DNA from: Pseudomonas viridiflava
GTDB lineage: Bacteria > Pseudomonadota > Gammaproteobacteria > Pseudomonadales > Pseudomonadaceae
Reading direction: 5' to 3'
Assembly: GCF_900602065.1 (NCBI RefSeq)
Contig: NZ_UWFN01000263.1
Coordinates: 1 to 64,000 of the forward strand
DNA length: 64,000 bases
Part shown: positions 26,035 through 35,439 of the stretch, piece by piece
Numbering within the stretch: position 1 is the first letter of the stretch
How the letters are laid out: each line of letters begins with the position of its first letter
Made by a program: the position numbers and the translations under genes
Notes under the pieces: generated by a model
What the model was told of the DNA's origin: nothing
The model's database searches: none
Seen by the model: only the letters and a program-made list of their open reading frames with translations

Positions 26035-28215
26035 ATGTCCCGCTCTACCCCGCTGCACTGTTTCAGTCCCTCACGCAATCTTCTGGCAATGGCCATCTGC
26101 ATGGCCACCCTGACTCCGGCGATGGCCGATGACAGCAGCGAAGTGCAGGCGCAATCCAGCCCGACCACGGTAGAGCTGGGTGCCAGCGAAATTACCTCAA
26201 GCCAACTGGGCAGCACCACCGAGGGCTCCAGCTCGTACACCACCGGCGCGATGTCGACAGCCACCAAGCTGCCGCTGACCATGCGCGAAACACCACAGGC
26301 TGTCACCGTTATTACCCGTCAGCGCATGGACGATCAGGCCATGACCAGCATTAACGACGTGGTCAGAGCCTCTCCGGGGTTATTCCTCAATTACTCCAAC
26401 GGTCCAGGTCGACAGTCCTACACGTCACGCGGCTTCGACATCGACAACCTCATGTACGACGGCATCCCGAGCGGCTATAACGGCGTGTCGGTCGGTGCCC
26501 AGCCCAACCTGGCGATGTTCGACAGGGTTGAGGTGGTACGCGGCGCTACCGGTCTGGTCACCGGCGCGGGCAACCCTTCAGCGGCGATCAACCTGGTGCG
26601 CAAGCGTCCATTGGCCGAGCAGAAAGTCACCCTGACCGGTGCTGCTGGCAGTTGGGATGACTATCGCGGTGAACTGGATGCCTCCAGCCCACTCAACGAC
26701 AGCGGCACCCTGCGCGGCCGCGTCGTCGCTTCGTACCGCGACGCCAACAGTTTCATTGATGGCGTAGAGGAGGACCACGGTCTGTTCTACGGGGTTACCG
26801 AAGCTGACCTGAGCGACGACACGACATTGACCCTGGGCTTCTCTCATCAGAAGGACAAGACCAACTACTTCTGGGGTTCAGCGATGATTGGCGAAAATGG
26901 CCATCACCTGGACCTGCCTCGTTCGTACAATCCCGGCACCGACTGGGAGAACAAGGATCAGGAAATCAGCACCGTTTTTGCCGAGCTGCGTCAGCGTCTG
27001 GCCAATGACTGGAAACTTCAGATCAACGCCAACTACGCCGAACAGAACGCGCTGTTCTCCGGCTCCTACCAGTCACGCTGGGCCCCTGACAGGACGCTGC
27101 AGCGCACGGTTTACCAAGCCGCCAATGATGAGAATCAGGCCGGTCTGGACGCTTTCGTCAGTGGTCCGTTTGAAGCGTTCGGGCGCACACATGAGCTGGT
27201 AGTGGGCGCAAGCAAACGCATTTACGACATGACGACCCAGGACTACGACCCGTTCAATTACTTCTACTGGCCGCTCAGTGCGGGCAAACCCGACTTCGTC
27301 CACACCACCACCGGGCGCGAAGTGACGACTCAGGATGGCGTGTACATGACCACCCGCCTGAGCCTCGCCGACCCGCTGAAGCTGATCCTCGGTGGCCGCC
27401 TGGACTGGTATGACTACGACAACCGTGATGGCGATGGCGACTACAAGGTCACCCGTAACGTTACGCGCTACGCCGGTCTGATCTACGATCTGGATGATCA
27501 TCACTCGGTCTATGTCAGCTACAGCGATATCTTCACCCCGCAGAGCGCCCAAGACACCTCCGGTACACCACTGAAACCGATCGTGGGTAAAAACTACGAG
27601 ATCGGCATCAAGGGCGAATACTTCGACGGTGCGCTTAACGCGAGCATGGCTCTGTTTCGTGTAGATCAGGAGAATCGCGCGGTAGCCGTGGTGACGCAAG
27701 ACTGCCTGCAATCCTCTTGCTCCGAGGCCTCCGGCGAGATCCGCAGCCAGGGTGTCGACTTCGAACTGCAAGGCGCGCTGACCGAAAACTGGCAGGTTGG
27801 CGGTGGCTACACCTATGCTCGTACGCACACGGTCAAGGATGCCGCAAACCCGGGCAAGGTCAACAAGCAATTTGACACCGACCTGCCTGAGCACCTGTTC
27901 AAGCTGACCACCAGTTACCACTTCCAGGGTCCGCTGGAGAAACTGCGCGTCGGCGGCAACGTCTCCTGGCAGAGCCGCATGTACAACGATATCGCCCTGG
28001 CCGATGGCGGTAGCTATCGCCTGGAACAGGGCGGCTACGCCATCACCGACCTGATGGCGGGCTACCAGGTCAACAAGCACCTGGACCTGCAGCTCAATGC
28101 CAACAACGTCTTCGACCGCAAGTACTACTCGACCATCGCCAACTCCTCAGACTACGGCGGCGACAGCTATGGCACGCCACGTAACATGATGCTGACGGCC
28201 AAATACAGCTTCTGA
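26035..28215 (+). CDS. TonB-dependent siderophore receptor (no STN domain)
   Basis: This 726-residue outer-membrane receptor has a signal peptide (NLLAMAICMATLTPAMADD), a TonB-box region, a plug (RETPQAVTVITRQRMDD, TSRGFDIDNLMYDG, VRKRPL) and a barrel ending in KYSF with terminal Phe. It lacks the N-terminal STN module, so it should transport but not signal. It resembles FpvA/FhuE-type hydroxamate or pyoverdine receptors; the ligand is unknown. The ATG at 26035 is chosen over a frame opening at 25981 because AGGAAG lies 7 bases upstream and the signal peptide starts there. There is a Fur box in the leader. Confidence 0.93.
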   Translation: MSRSTPLHCFSPSRNLLAMAICMATLTPAMADDSSEVQAQSSPTTVELGASEITSSQLGSTTEGSSSYTTGAMSTATKLPLTMRETPQAVTVITRQRMDDQAMTSINDVVRASPGLFLNYSNGPGRQSYTSRGFDIDNLMYDGIPSGYNGVSVGAQPNLAMFDRVEVVRGATGLVTGAGNPSAAINLVRKRPLAEQKVTLTGAAGSWDDYRGELDASSPLNDSGTLRGRVVASYRDANSFIDGVEEDHGLFYGVTEADLSDDTTLTLGFSHQKDKTNYFWGSAMIGENGHHLDLPRSYNPGTDWENKDQEISTVFAELRQRLANDWKLQINANYAEQNALFSGSYQSRWAPDRTLQRTVYQAANDENQAGLDAFVSGPFEAFGRTHELVVGASKRIYDMTTQDYDPFNYFYWPLSAGKPDFVHTTTGREVTTQDGVYMTTRLSLADPLKLILGGRLDWYDYDNRDGDGDYKVTRNVTRYAGLIYDLDDHHSVYVSYSDIFTPQSAQDTSGTPLKPIVGKNYEIGIKGEYFDGALNASMALFRVDQENRAVAVVTQDCLQSSCSEASGEIRSQGVDFELQGALTENWQVGGGYTYARTHTVKDAANPGKVNKQFDTDLPEHLFKLTTSYHFQGPLEKLRVGGNVSWQSRMYNDIALADGGSYRLEQGGYAITDLMAGYQVNKHLDLQLNANNVFDRKYYSTIANSSDYGGDSYGTPRNMMLTAKYSF

Positions 28216-28284
28216 TTGATGGCAGCATGCGGACCTGAATAAAGACGCGCCGGTTTTGATTTTTTTGCTTTGCATAAAGGCTGA

Positions 28285-28313
28285 ATTGACCGCCAGAGGG
28301 ATTGGCGGTCAAT
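28285..28313. terminator. Hairpin between convergent receptor and GST genes
   Basis: ATTGACCGCC pairs perfectly with GGCGGTCAAT around a nine-base loop. It lies between two converging genes and could end transcription from either side, though neither flank has a clean T-run. Confidence 0.65.
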
Positions 28314-28327
28314 CCATACGCCAGCAC

Positions 28328-28954
28328 CTAAAGCGGAGGACGCTGCAACTTGACCCACTCCTGCACGCTCGGTCGCTGCCATTGGCGCTGCGCATAATCC
28401 ACTAGCGCGGGGGGCACCAGATCGCCATTGAGTATCAGCCGGTTAAGCATCACGGCCAGATCCATGTCAGCGATTGACCACTCGCCGAACAAGTACTCGG
28501 GGCTGTCGGCAAGCAGTATTTGTGCAGCACTGAACAGCTTGCGTGTTGCTGACTCGGCCTCTGTCGACAGCGGACCGGCTTTGTCGCCATAGAAAACAAC
28601 CAGCGTGGATCGCTCCTGACGAATCGGCAGCAGATCACTGCGAATCCATGCCTGAACTTGCCGGGCTTTTGCACGCTGCCTGGAATTGTGCGGATAAACC
28701 GGAGACTGTGGGAAAACCTCTTCCAGATACTCGGTGATCGCAGAGGACTCGGACAGTGCAAAGTCTCCATGCATCAGTGTCGGTACCCGCTGAGTCAACG
28801 AAAGGCTGGCGTAATCAGCTGACTGATTTTCAGTGGCGTCCAGATCCACAGTACTCATCTCGAAATCGAGACCCTTCTCGCGCAGCACCACGAAAGCCGA
28901 CATGGCATACGGGCTGGTGAATTGGGCATCAACATACAAGCGCAGGTTGTTCAT
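28328..28954 (-). CDS. yfcF: Glutathione S-transferase, YfcF-like
   Basis: This 208-residue GST is close in sequence pattern to E. coli YfcF: LYVDAQFTSPYAMSAFVVLREKGL, RVPTLMHGDFALSESSAI (the cis-Pro and Ser that bind glutathione), ARQVQAWIRSDLLPIRQERS, and LFGEWSIADMDLAVMLNRLI. YfcF has glutathione transferase and peroxidase activity and helps with oxidative stress. An AAGGAG site stands 8 bases before the ATG. It is transcribed toward the TonB receptor gene and away from the hairpin and REP-rich region at 29020-29240. Confidence 0.9.
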   Translation of the reverse strand: MNNLRLYVDAQFTSPYAMSAFVVLREKGLDFEMSTVDLDATENQSADYASLSLTQRVPTLMHGDFALSESSAITEYLEEVFPQSPVYPHNSRQRAKARQVQAWIRSDLLPIRQERSTLVVFYGDKAGPLSTEAESATRKLFSAAQILLADSPEYLFGEWSIADMDLAVMLNRLILNGDLVPPALVDYAQRQWQRPSVQEWVKLQRPPL

Positions 28955-29023
28955 AACGTCATCTCCTTATGGTGAAGAACGCACGCTACGAGGTTCGGCA
29001 AGATAAATAAAATTCATGATTTT

Positions 29024-29056
29024 CATGGGCGTATTCCAGAGCGGAATACGCCCATA
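29024..29056. other. Perfect inverted repeat (hairpin) upstream of yfcF
   Basis: ATGGGCGTATTCC pairs with GGAATACGCCCAT around a five-base loop. It lies between yfcF and the REP block and resembles a terminator stem but lacks a clear T-run. It may be a regulator-binding palindrome or a transcript end from the right. Confidence 0.6.
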
Positions 29057-29068
29057 AAATTACCCAGC

Positions 29069-29240
29069 ACCTGTAGGAGTTCACCGAGGTTACGAGGCCA
29101 GCGATGGCGGAGTGTCAGGGAGACCGACCTCCGACAACTCCCACAGGACCGTGGCTGACTAAATTCTGCAGGAGCTGCCGAAGGCTGCGAAAGCGTTTAT
29201 TCCTGACACACCGCCATCGCAGCCTTCGGCAGCTCCTACA
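29069..29240. repeat. Two REP pairs side by side, of different families
   Basis: The first pair runs from CTGTAGGAGTTCACCGAGGT (29071) to a decayed partner ending CAACTCCCACAGG (29147). The second pair starts at CTGCAGGAGCTGCCGAAGGC (29166) and ends at the inverse CTTCGGCAGCTCCTACA (29240). The two families differ in their core, so separate REP lineages have landed next to each other just past the LysR gene. Confidence 0.85.
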
Positions 29241-29252
29241 ACGAACAGGCCT

Positions 29253-30197
29253 TCACGCCGTCTCGCGAGCCCGTTTACGCAGCAAATCAATGAAGTGCTG
29301 CAACTCACGGCTGACCGGTTCGCCTTTGCGGCGTAGCAGGCCGAATGGTGCCATCTGCGCGTCGAGGGTGACCGGCAGCGCCTTGACCAGGCCCATCTTC
29401 AGATAGTCCCGCATCGCCGACTCGGAGAGCACCATCAGCGCATCGGTCAGTTGCACCAGTTGCTGCATCGAATACACCGAACTGCACTCGATGATGTCCG
29501 CCGGTATCGGCAGTTCAAGCTTTTGCAAGGCTTGTTCGATGGCAATGCGCGCCGGGCTGGTTTCGGGCTGCAGAATCCATGGCCAATCCCTGACCAGTTC
29601 TGCCCATTGCAACTTGCGTCGCCGGGCCAGCGGGTGGCCGCTGTGCACCACGGCAATCAGCCGCTCATTGCCCAGTGGCTCAAATTCATACTGCTCGCGG
29701 TCCGTGATGAGGTTACGCCGCGTGACCGCAATATCCACACGTCCCTGCTCCAGCAACTGCACCACCTGATCACTGGTGTCACCCATGATGCGGATGCGCA
29801 ATTGCGGGTTGAGGCCTTTGATTTCAGCCACGGCATTCATCACCAGATCAGGCGCCGCGCCCATGATCGTGCCGATCGACAAATACCCGTAACCGCCCTG
29901 CTTACGCACGGCAATGTCGGCAGCGCAACGGTCCAGCCCGCTCAGCGCAGCCTCGGCGAAGCGCAACAACTCGCGGCCCAGCGCGGTCGGGCGCATGCCT
30001 CTTGGCAGACGTTCGAACAACTCACAGCCGAACATGTCTTCGATTTCCTGGAGCATGCGCGTCGCTGCGGGTTGGGACATGCTCATGCTCAGCGAAGCGC
30101 GGTGCAGGTTGAGGCTTGAGCCAAGCACCACCAGCATCTGCAGGTGCTTGTAACGCAGCCGGCCAAACAGGTGGTGGGGAGATCGCTCGATACTCAT
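29253..30197 (-). CDS. LysR-type regulator of the rhamnonate operon
   Basis: This 314-residue protein has an N-terminal LysR helix-turn-helix (LRYKHLQMLVVLGSSLNLHRAS, SMSQPAATRMLQEIEDMFG), followed by a periplasmic-binding-protein-like effector domain from about residue 95. It belongs to the GbpR/CbbR-like group seen next to sugar-acid operons. It is divergent from the rhamnonate transport and catabolism genes, so it probably controls them in response to L-rhamnonate or an intermediate (inference). The ATG at 30197 follows GAGGGC; an in-frame TTG-led extension to 30320 is unlikely. The 280-base divergent region should hold both promoters. Confidence 0.9.
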   Translation of the reverse strand: MSIERSPHHLFGRLRYKHLQMLVVLGSSLNLHRASLSMSMSQPAATRMLQEIEDMFGCELFERLPRGMRPTALGRELLRFAEAALSGLDRCAADIAVRKQGGYGYLSIGTIMGAAPDLVMNAVAEIKGLNPQLRIRIMGDTSDQVVQLLEQGRVDIAVTRRNLITDREQYEFEPLGNERLIAVVHSGHPLARRRKLQWAELVRDWPWILQPETSPARIAIEQALQKLELPIPADIIECSSVYSMQQLVQLTDALMVLSESAMRDYLKMGLVKALPVTLDAQMAPFGLLRRKGEPVSRELQHFIDLLRKRARETA

Positions 30198-30319
30198 GCT
30201 GCCCTCTGCCATCGATAACTTTAAGGTATCGACTATAAGCTTAATTCGATTAGTCACGCATCCCAGGTAAGCAGTAGAGTCCTCGGCACAAGAAAACAAC
30301 ACCCAATGAGGTGAATCCA

Positions 30320-30418
30320 ATGAAACACTTTACTGCCCCCTCGTTGCCCCGCGCTCCCACCCGTCCCGCAATGCCGCATACCCCGACGTCTGAATGGCTG
30401 TCGAGGCTCCGCGCCTAA
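30320..30418 (+). CDS. Possible 32-residue leader peptide before rhmT
   Basis: ATG at 30320 is preceded by a good ribosome site (GAGGTG, 6-7 bases away) and opens a 32-codon frame ending in TAA at 30418. This is 60 bases before the transporter start. The peptide begins MKHFTAPSLPRAPTRP and ends EWLSRLRA; it is rich in Pro and Arg. I know no family. It may be a translated leader that controls the downstream operon, or a small protein in its own right. The strong ribosome site is the main evidence. Confidence 0.5.
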   Translation: MKHFTAPSLPRAPTRPAMPHTPTSEWLSRLRA

Positions 30419-30478
30419 AAAACTCAACGCTCAATCCAAGCCGTTACGCAGTTCAATAATTCCAAAAAGGAAACTGAC

Positions 30479-31777
30479 GTGAACACTCTACCCGCGACTT
30501 TACTGCGCAAGGTCTCCTGGCGGCTGCTGCCGTTTCTCCTGCTGATGTACATCATGGCGTTCCTTGATCGTGCCAACGTCGGCTTTGCCAAGCAGGCGTT
30601 TCAGGCCGATACCGGAATCAGTGACGCCGCTTTCGCGTTTGGTGCTGGCGTGTTCTTCGCCGGATACGCGTTGCTGGAAGTACCCAGCAACCTGATCATG
30701 CACAAGGTCGGCGCTCGCTTGTGGATGTGCCGGATCATGGTGACCTGGGGCCTCGTCTCCGCCGCCATGATGTTTGCGCACAACGAAACCACCTTCTACA
30801 TCCTGAGATTCCTGCTGGGTGTCGCAGAAGCGGGCTTCTTCCCGGGCGTGATCCTGTACCTCACCTACTGGTTCCCCAGCGCATCACGCGGCAAGGCCAT
30901 GGGCTTCTTCTATTTCGGCGCACCGCTGGCGTTTATTTTCGGCAGCCCGTTGTCAGGCTTGCTGCTTGAACTGGACGGCTTCATGGGCACCCATGGCTGG
31001 CAGTGGCTGTTTGCGGTCGAAGGGTTAATGGCCAGCGTGGTCGGTGTCTGGGCCTACTTCTACCTGGACAATCGCCCTGCCGACGCCAAGTGGCTTACGC
31101 CAGAAGAGCGTAACCAGTTGCAAGCGGTGCTGGATGCTGAGGACAGCCAAAAGCAATCCCATGGCAGCCTGCTGAAAATCCTTTGTCAGCCTGCGGTTCT
31201 GTACTTGTGCCTGATTTATATGCTGATTCAGGCCAGTGTTTACGGTGTGGTTTTCTACCTGCCAAGCCAGGTCGCAGGATTGCTGGGCACCAAAGTCGGC
31301 TTGATGGTCGGCCTGGTCAGCGCCATCCCGTGGATATGCGCGTTACTGGCCGCATGGAAAATCCCCGGTATTGCTGATCGTACCGGCCAGCGCCGCACGG
31401 TGGCGGCCTTGACTCTGGTGGTGTCGGGCTTGGGGATCGCCGCATCGGTGACCTTCGCCAGCCCATTGCTCGGCATCCTTGCGCTGTGCTTCGCCGCTTC
31501 GGGTTTCATCGCGGTACAACCGGTGTTCTGGACATTCCCCGGTAGCTTCCTGGCAGGTGCTGCCGCAGCCGGTGCCATCGCGCTGATCAACTCTTTCGGT
31601 GCGCTGGGCGGGTTCATTGCGCCGATCCTGAAGAACTGGGCAGAAGCCTCCTTTCATTCTCCGGCAGCCGGCTTGTACGTGCTGGCCGTCACGACACTCA
31701 TTGCCGCAGCCCTGATCATGGGCATTCGCCCGCCGAGTCAGGCTGTCCCTCGCAAGCAACCGACTTTTCAAGTCTGA
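30479..31777 (+). CDS. rhmT: MFS transporter for L-rhamnonate (RhmT-like)
   Basis: This 432-residue permease has about 12 membrane helices and belongs to the anion:cation symporter (phthalate/glucarate) family. Family marks are [14 protein letters not shown] in the first helix, [24 protein letters not shown] after helix 2, and [20 protein letters not shown] in helix 4. As the first gene of the rhamnonate operon, it most likely imports L-rhamnonate with a proton. It starts with GTG after AAGGA. The dehydratase gene follows after 17 bases. Confidence 0.88.
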   Translation: MNTLPATLLRKVSWRLLPFLLLMYIMAFLDRANVGFAKQAFQADTGISDAAFAFGAGVFFAGYALLEVPSNLIMHKVGARLWMCRIMVTWGLVSAAMMFAHNETTFYILRFLLGVAEAGFFPGVILYLTYWFPSASRGKAMGFFYFGAPLAFIFGSPLSGLLLELDGFMGTHGWQWLFAVEGLMASVVGVWAYFYLDNRPADAKWLTPEERNQLQAVLDAEDSQKQSHGSLLKILCQPAVLYLCLIYMLIQASVYGVVFYLPSQVAGLLGTKVGLMVGLVSAIPWICALLAAWKIPGIADRTGQRRTVAALTLVVSGLGIAASVTFASPLLGILALCFAASGFIAVQPVFWTFPGSFLAGAAAAGAIALINSFGALGGFIAPILKNWAEASFHSPAAGLYVLAVTTLIAAALIMGIRPPSQAVPRKQPTFQV

Positions 31778-31794
31778 CCAGGAGGAATCACATC

Positions 31795-32979
31795 ATGGCC
31801 ATTCCAACCATCAAACATGTTCGCGCCTTTGTCTTGCGCGGCGGTGGCGCCGACTATCACGATCAGGGCGACGGCCACTGGATCGACGACCACATCGCCA
31901 CGCCGATGAGCAAATACCCGGAGTACCGCCAGAGCCGTCGCAGCTTCGGTATCAACGTGCTCGGCACTCTGGTGGTCGAGGTCGAGGACTCGGAAGGCAA
32001 CATCGGCTTCGCCGTCACCACGGGCGGCGAGCCTGCGGCCTATATCGTCGAAAAACACCTGGCGCGCTTTGTTGAGGGCGCGAAGGTCACCGACATCGAG
32101 CGCATCTGGGATCAGATGTATTTCTCGTCCCAGTACTACGGCCGTAAAGGGCTGGTGATCAACACGATCTCCGGCATTGACCTGGCGCTGTGGGACTTGC
32201 TCGGCAAGGTCCGCAAGGAGCCGGTGCACCAATTACTCGGCGGCGCGGTACGTGACGAACTGCAGTTCTACGCCACCGGCGCCCGTCCGGACCTGGCACA
32301 AAAAATGGGTTTTATCGGTGGCAAGCTGCCGCTTCACCATGGCCCGGCAGAAGGCGAAGAAGGCCTGCGCAAGAACCTCGAAGAACTGGCGGTGATGCGC
32401 GAGCGCGTCGGCAAGGACTTCTGGCTGATGCTCGATTGCTGGATGAGCCTGGACCTCAACTACGCCACGCGTCTGGCCCAAGGTGCCCATGAGTTTGGTC
32501 TGAAATGGATCGAAGAGGCGCTGTCACCTGACGATTACTGGGGTTACGCCGCGCTTAAAAAAGCCGTGCCCACCGGCATGCTGGTCACCACCGGCGAGCA
32601 TGAAGCAACACGCTGGGGCTTCCGGATGCTGCTGGAAATGGGCTGCTGCGACATCATCCAGCCGGATGTCGGCTGGTGTGGCGGTATCACCGAACTGATC
32701 AAGATCTCGGCGCTGGCCGATGCCCACAGTGCAATGGTCGTGCCTCACGGTTCGTCTGTTTACAGCTATCACTTTGTGGCCACGCGCACCAACAGCCCAT
32801 TCGCTGAATTCCTGATGATGGCGCCCAAGGCCGACGAAGTCGTGCCGATGTTCCACCCTCAACTGCTCGGCGAACCGGTGCCGGAGAACGGTCGCATGCG
32901 TCTTTCGAAACTCGATCAACCAGGCTTTGGCGTGACGTTGAACCCTGAGTGCCAACTGCATCGCCCTTACCAGCACTGA
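31795..32979 (+). CDS. rhmD: L-rhamnonate dehydratase
   Basis: This 394-residue enolase-superfamily enzyme is very close to E. coli RhmD (YfaW). It turns L-rhamnonate into 2-keto-3-deoxy-L-rhamnonate with Mg2+. Diagnostic stretches are [71 protein letters not shown] (metal Asp), [10 protein letters not shown] and GEHEATRW (metal Glu), QPDVGWCGG and [11 protein letters not shown] (catalytic His). The E. coli enzyme differs only by short insertions. GGAGG lies about 8 bases before the ATG. It is the second gene of the operon. Confidence 0.96.
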   Translation: MAIPTIKHVRAFVLRGGGADYHDQGDGHWIDDHIATPMSKYPEYRQSRRSFGINVLGTLVVEVEDSEGNIGFAVTTGGEPAAYIVEKHLARFVEGAKVTDIERIWDQMYFSSQYYGRKGLVINTISGIDLALWDLLGKVRKEPVHQLLGGAVRDELQFYATGARPDLAQKMGFIGGKLPLHHGPAEGEEGLRKNLEELAVMRERVGKDFWLMLDCWMSLDLNYATRLAQGAHEFGLKWIEEALSPDDYWGYAALKKAVPTGMLVTTGEHEATRWGFRMLLEMGCCDIIQPDVGWCGGITELIKISALADAHSAMVVPHGSSVYSYHFVATRTNSPFAEFLMMAPKADEVVPMFHPQLLGEPVPENGRMRLSKLDQPGFGVTLNPECQLHRPYQH

Positions 32980-33023
32980 GTCAGCCAACCCTGGATGTCG
33001 GGCCCAGCCCGACAGGAGTCCCT

Positions 33024-33824
33024 ATGAAAATGCCACGCAACGGCTTCAAGGCCGCCTTGGCCAAAGGCGAGCCGCAATACGGTATCTGGGCAGGATTTGC
33101 CACAGGCTATGGCGCCGAAATCACCGCCAGCTTCGGCTACGACTGGATGCTCATCGATGGCGAACACGCACCCAATACCGTGCCTTCGATCCTCGCCCAG
33201 CTACAGGCAGTGGCGCCCTACTCCACAGCGCCGATCGTACGCGCCGTGAGTCACGATCCGGTGCTGATCAAACAGTTGCTGGATATCGGCACTCAGACAC
33301 TGATGATCCCCATGGTCGAGACCGCCGCGCAGGCTCGCGCGCTGGTACAGGCCACCCGCTATCCGCCACACGGCATTCGCGGCGTCGGCGGCGGTTTGAC
33401 CCGCGCCACACGCTGGGACGGCGTGCCGGACTACATCAATACCGCCCATGAAGAGCTCTGCCTGATTGTGCAGGTCGAGTCCCGCGCGGGCGTGGATAAC
33501 GTCGCGGAAATTGCCGCCGTGGAAGGCGTTGATGCGGTGTTCATCGGCCCGGCGGATTTGTCCACGGGGCTGGGCCATATCGGCAATCCGTCACACCCTG
33601 AAGTGCAGGAAAAAATCCGCCACGCCATTGATGCCACGCTTGCGGCCGGGAAAATCAGCGGGATTCTGGCCCCGGCTGAAGAGGACGCCCGCCGCTATCA
33701 AAGCTGGGGGTGTCAGTTCATCGCCGTGGCCATCGACATCAGCCTGATGCGCCAGGCGGCACTCAACAACCTCGCGCTTTATCGTGACGCCACCGAACAA
33801 CGCCCGGCCTCACGCACCTATTGA
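33024..33824 (+). CDS. rhmA: 2-keto-3-deoxy-L-rhamnonate aldolase
   Basis: This 266-residue class II aldolase of the HpcH/HpaI family cleaves 2-keto-3-deoxy-L-rhamnonate to pyruvate and L-lactaldehyde. It matches RhmA (YfaU): GIWAGFATGYGAEITASFGYDWMLIDGEHAPN (catalytic His in DGEH), TLMIPMVETAAQA, LIVQVESRAGVDNV (metal Glu), GVDAVFIGPADLS. The start at 33024 is clear, with AGGAG five bases before the ATG; the frame is open from 32949. The next gene starts 17 bases later. Confidence 0.95.
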   Translation: MKMPRNGFKAALAKGEPQYGIWAGFATGYGAEITASFGYDWMLIDGEHAPNTVPSILAQLQAVAPYSTAPIVRAVSHDPVLIKQLLDIGTQTLMIPMVETAAQARALVQATRYPPHGIRGVGGGLTRATRWDGVPDYINTAHEELCLIVQVESRAGVDNVAEIAAVEGVDAVFIGPADLSTGLGHIGNPSHPEVQEKIRHAIDATLAAGKISGILAPAEEDARRYQSWGCQFIAVAIDISLMRQAALNNLALYRDATEQRPASRTY

Positions 33825-33841
33825 CTGGAAGGAGCCCGACC

Positions 33842-35275
33842 ATGTCTTCAGTACCGGTTTACGAAAACTACATCAACGGCGAATTTGTCCCCAGCGCCGA
33901 ACACTTTGAAGTGCTCAACCCGGCCACTGGCGCCGTGCTTGCCAAAGTCCCCGCATCAGATGCGGATCAAGTGGATCGTGCGCTGGCCGCTGCCCGCTCG
34001 GCTCAGTCGGCATGGGCAAAACGTCCGGCCAACGAGCGTGCAGGTTATCTGCGCAAAATCGCCAGCAAGCTGCGCGAAAACGTCGCCCACCTGGCCCGCA
34101 CCATCACTCTGGAACAAGGCAAGATCTACGCGCTGGCAGAAGTAGAGGTCAACTTTACTGCGGACTACCTCGACTATATGGCCGAGTGGGCACGGCGCAT
34201 TGAAGGTGAAATCATCACCAGCGATCGTCCCGGCGAGAACATCTTCATGTTTCGCAAACCGCTGGGTGTAGTAGCAGGGATCCTGCCGTGGAATTTCCCG
34301 TTCTTCCTGATCGCCCGCAAGATGGCTCCTGCACTGGTGACAGGCAACACCATCGTCATCAAGCCCAGCGAAGAGACACCCAACAACTGCTTCGAGTTTG
34401 CCCGACTGGTCGCTGAAACCGACCTTCCTGCGGGCGTGTTCAACGTGGTCTGCGGCGATGGCCGGGTCGGTGCAGCGCTGACCTCACATCAGCAAGTGAA
34501 CATGATCAGCTTCACCGGCAGCGTTGAAACCGGGGCGCGAATCATGAGCGCCGCAGCGCCCAACATCACCAAACTCAACCTTGAACTGGGCGGCAAAGCG
34601 CCCGCCATTGTGCTCGCCGATGCGGACCTGGACCTTGCCGTCAAAGCCATTCGCGATTCGCGGATCATCAACACCGGCCAGGTGTGCAACTGCGCTGAGC
34701 GGGTGTACGTCGAACGGGGCGTCGCCGACGAATTCATCGACAGGATCAGCGCTGCCATGGCCGCGACCCGCTACGGAGATCCACTGGCCGACAGCTCGGT
34801 AGAAATGGGCCCGCTGATCAACCGGCAAGGACTGGAAAGCGTCGCCGCCAAAGTCAAAAAAGCCCAGGCACAGGGCGCCAGCCTGATCACCGGCGGCAAC
34901 ATCGCTGACCTCGGTCAAGGCTTTCACTTCCAGCCAACCGTGTTGACGGGTTGCAGCGCGGACATGGAAATCATGCGCAAGGAAATATTTGGCCCGGTGC
35001 TGCCTATCCAGATCGTCGATGACCTGGATGAAGCCATTGCCCTGGCCAACGACTGCGAATACGGCCTGACGTCGTCGCTGTACACCAGGGATCTGAGCAA
35101 GGCCATGTACGCCATCCGCGAAATCGACTTTGGCGAGACGTACATCAACCGTGAGAATTTCGAGGCCATGCAGGGCTTCCACGCGGGAGTCAGAAAGTCC
35201 GGTGTGGGCGGCGCGGACGGCAAGCATGGCTTGTATGAGTACACCCATACGCATGTTGTCTACCTTCAGGCTTGA
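33842..35275 (+). CDS. aldA: Lactaldehyde dehydrogenase (AldA)
   Basis: This 477-residue NAD-dependent aldehyde dehydrogenase closely resembles E. coli AldA. It contains AEVEVNFTADYLDYMAEWARR, EIITSDRPGENIFMFRKPLGV, ILPWNFPFFLIARKMAPALV and LELGGKAPAIVL (general-base Glu). The catalytic GQVCNCAERVYV has Cys282, and the end is GGADGKHGLYEYTHTHVVYLQ. It oxidises the L-lactaldehyde made by the aldolase to L-lactate and completes the pathway. GGAAGGAG precedes the ATG at 33842; the frame opens at 33821. It is the last gene of the operon, followed by a terminator. Confidence 0.94.
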   Translation: MSSVPVYENYINGEFVPSAEHFEVLNPATGAVLAKVPASDADQVDRALAAARSAQSAWAKRPANERAGYLRKIASKLRENVAHLARTITLEQGKIYALAEVEVNFTADYLDYMAEWARRIEGEIITSDRPGENIFMFRKPLGVVAGILPWNFPFFLIARKMAPALVTGNTIVIKPSEETPNNCFEFARLVAETDLPAGVFNVVCGDGRVGAALTSHQQVNMISFTGSVETGARIMSAAAPNITKLNLELGGKAPAIVLADADLDLAVKAIRDSRIINTGQVCNCAERVYVERGVADEFIDRISAAMAATRYGDPLADSSVEMGPLINRQGLESVAAKVKKAQAQGASLITGGNIADLGQGFHFQPTVLTGCSADMEIMRKEIFGPVLPIQIVDDLDEAIALANDCEYGLTSSLYTRDLSKAMYAIREIDFGETYINRENFEAMQGFHAGVRKSGVGGADGKHGLYEYTHTHVVYLQA

Positions 35276-35281
35276 AGCACC

Positions 35282-35322
35282 GTCGGGGCGCATTAGCTGG
35301 ACGGAATGTGCCCCGACTTTTT
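35282..35322 (+). terminator. Rho-independent terminator of the rhamnonate operon
   Basis: GTCGGGGC-G-CAT (35282-35293) pairs with ATGTGCCCCGAC (35306-35317), followed by TTTTT. It is a strong intrinsic terminator seven bases after the aldA stop codon. Confidence 0.92.
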
Positions 35323-35399
35323 CCGCTTTTTCGCCACGCCCCGGATACAGCCGATGTAATCAGGGCGTTTACCGTTCAGCGAGAGGTCCTGAAAACCTT

Positions 35400-35419
35400 G
35401 TAGACGACTGGTCAGTTAT
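35400..35419. promoter_or_regulatory. Putative TetR operator, copy 1 (before tetR)
   Basis: GTAGACGACTGGTCAGTTAT lies about 20 bases before the tetR start. It is repeated with a single change before the Old Yellow Enzyme gene (36046-36065). Its core GACNRGTC-like symmetry (GACGACTGGTC) fits TetR-family operators, and its place suggests autoregulation. Confidence 0.78.
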
Positions 35420-35439
35420 GTTTTAGCATCGCCGCCATT

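Noticed and set aside
27073-28080. 335-codon minus-strand frame inside the TonB receptor gene
   Set aside because: The plus-strand receptor is well supported over this stretch; the antisense frame has no ribosome site and no known motif.
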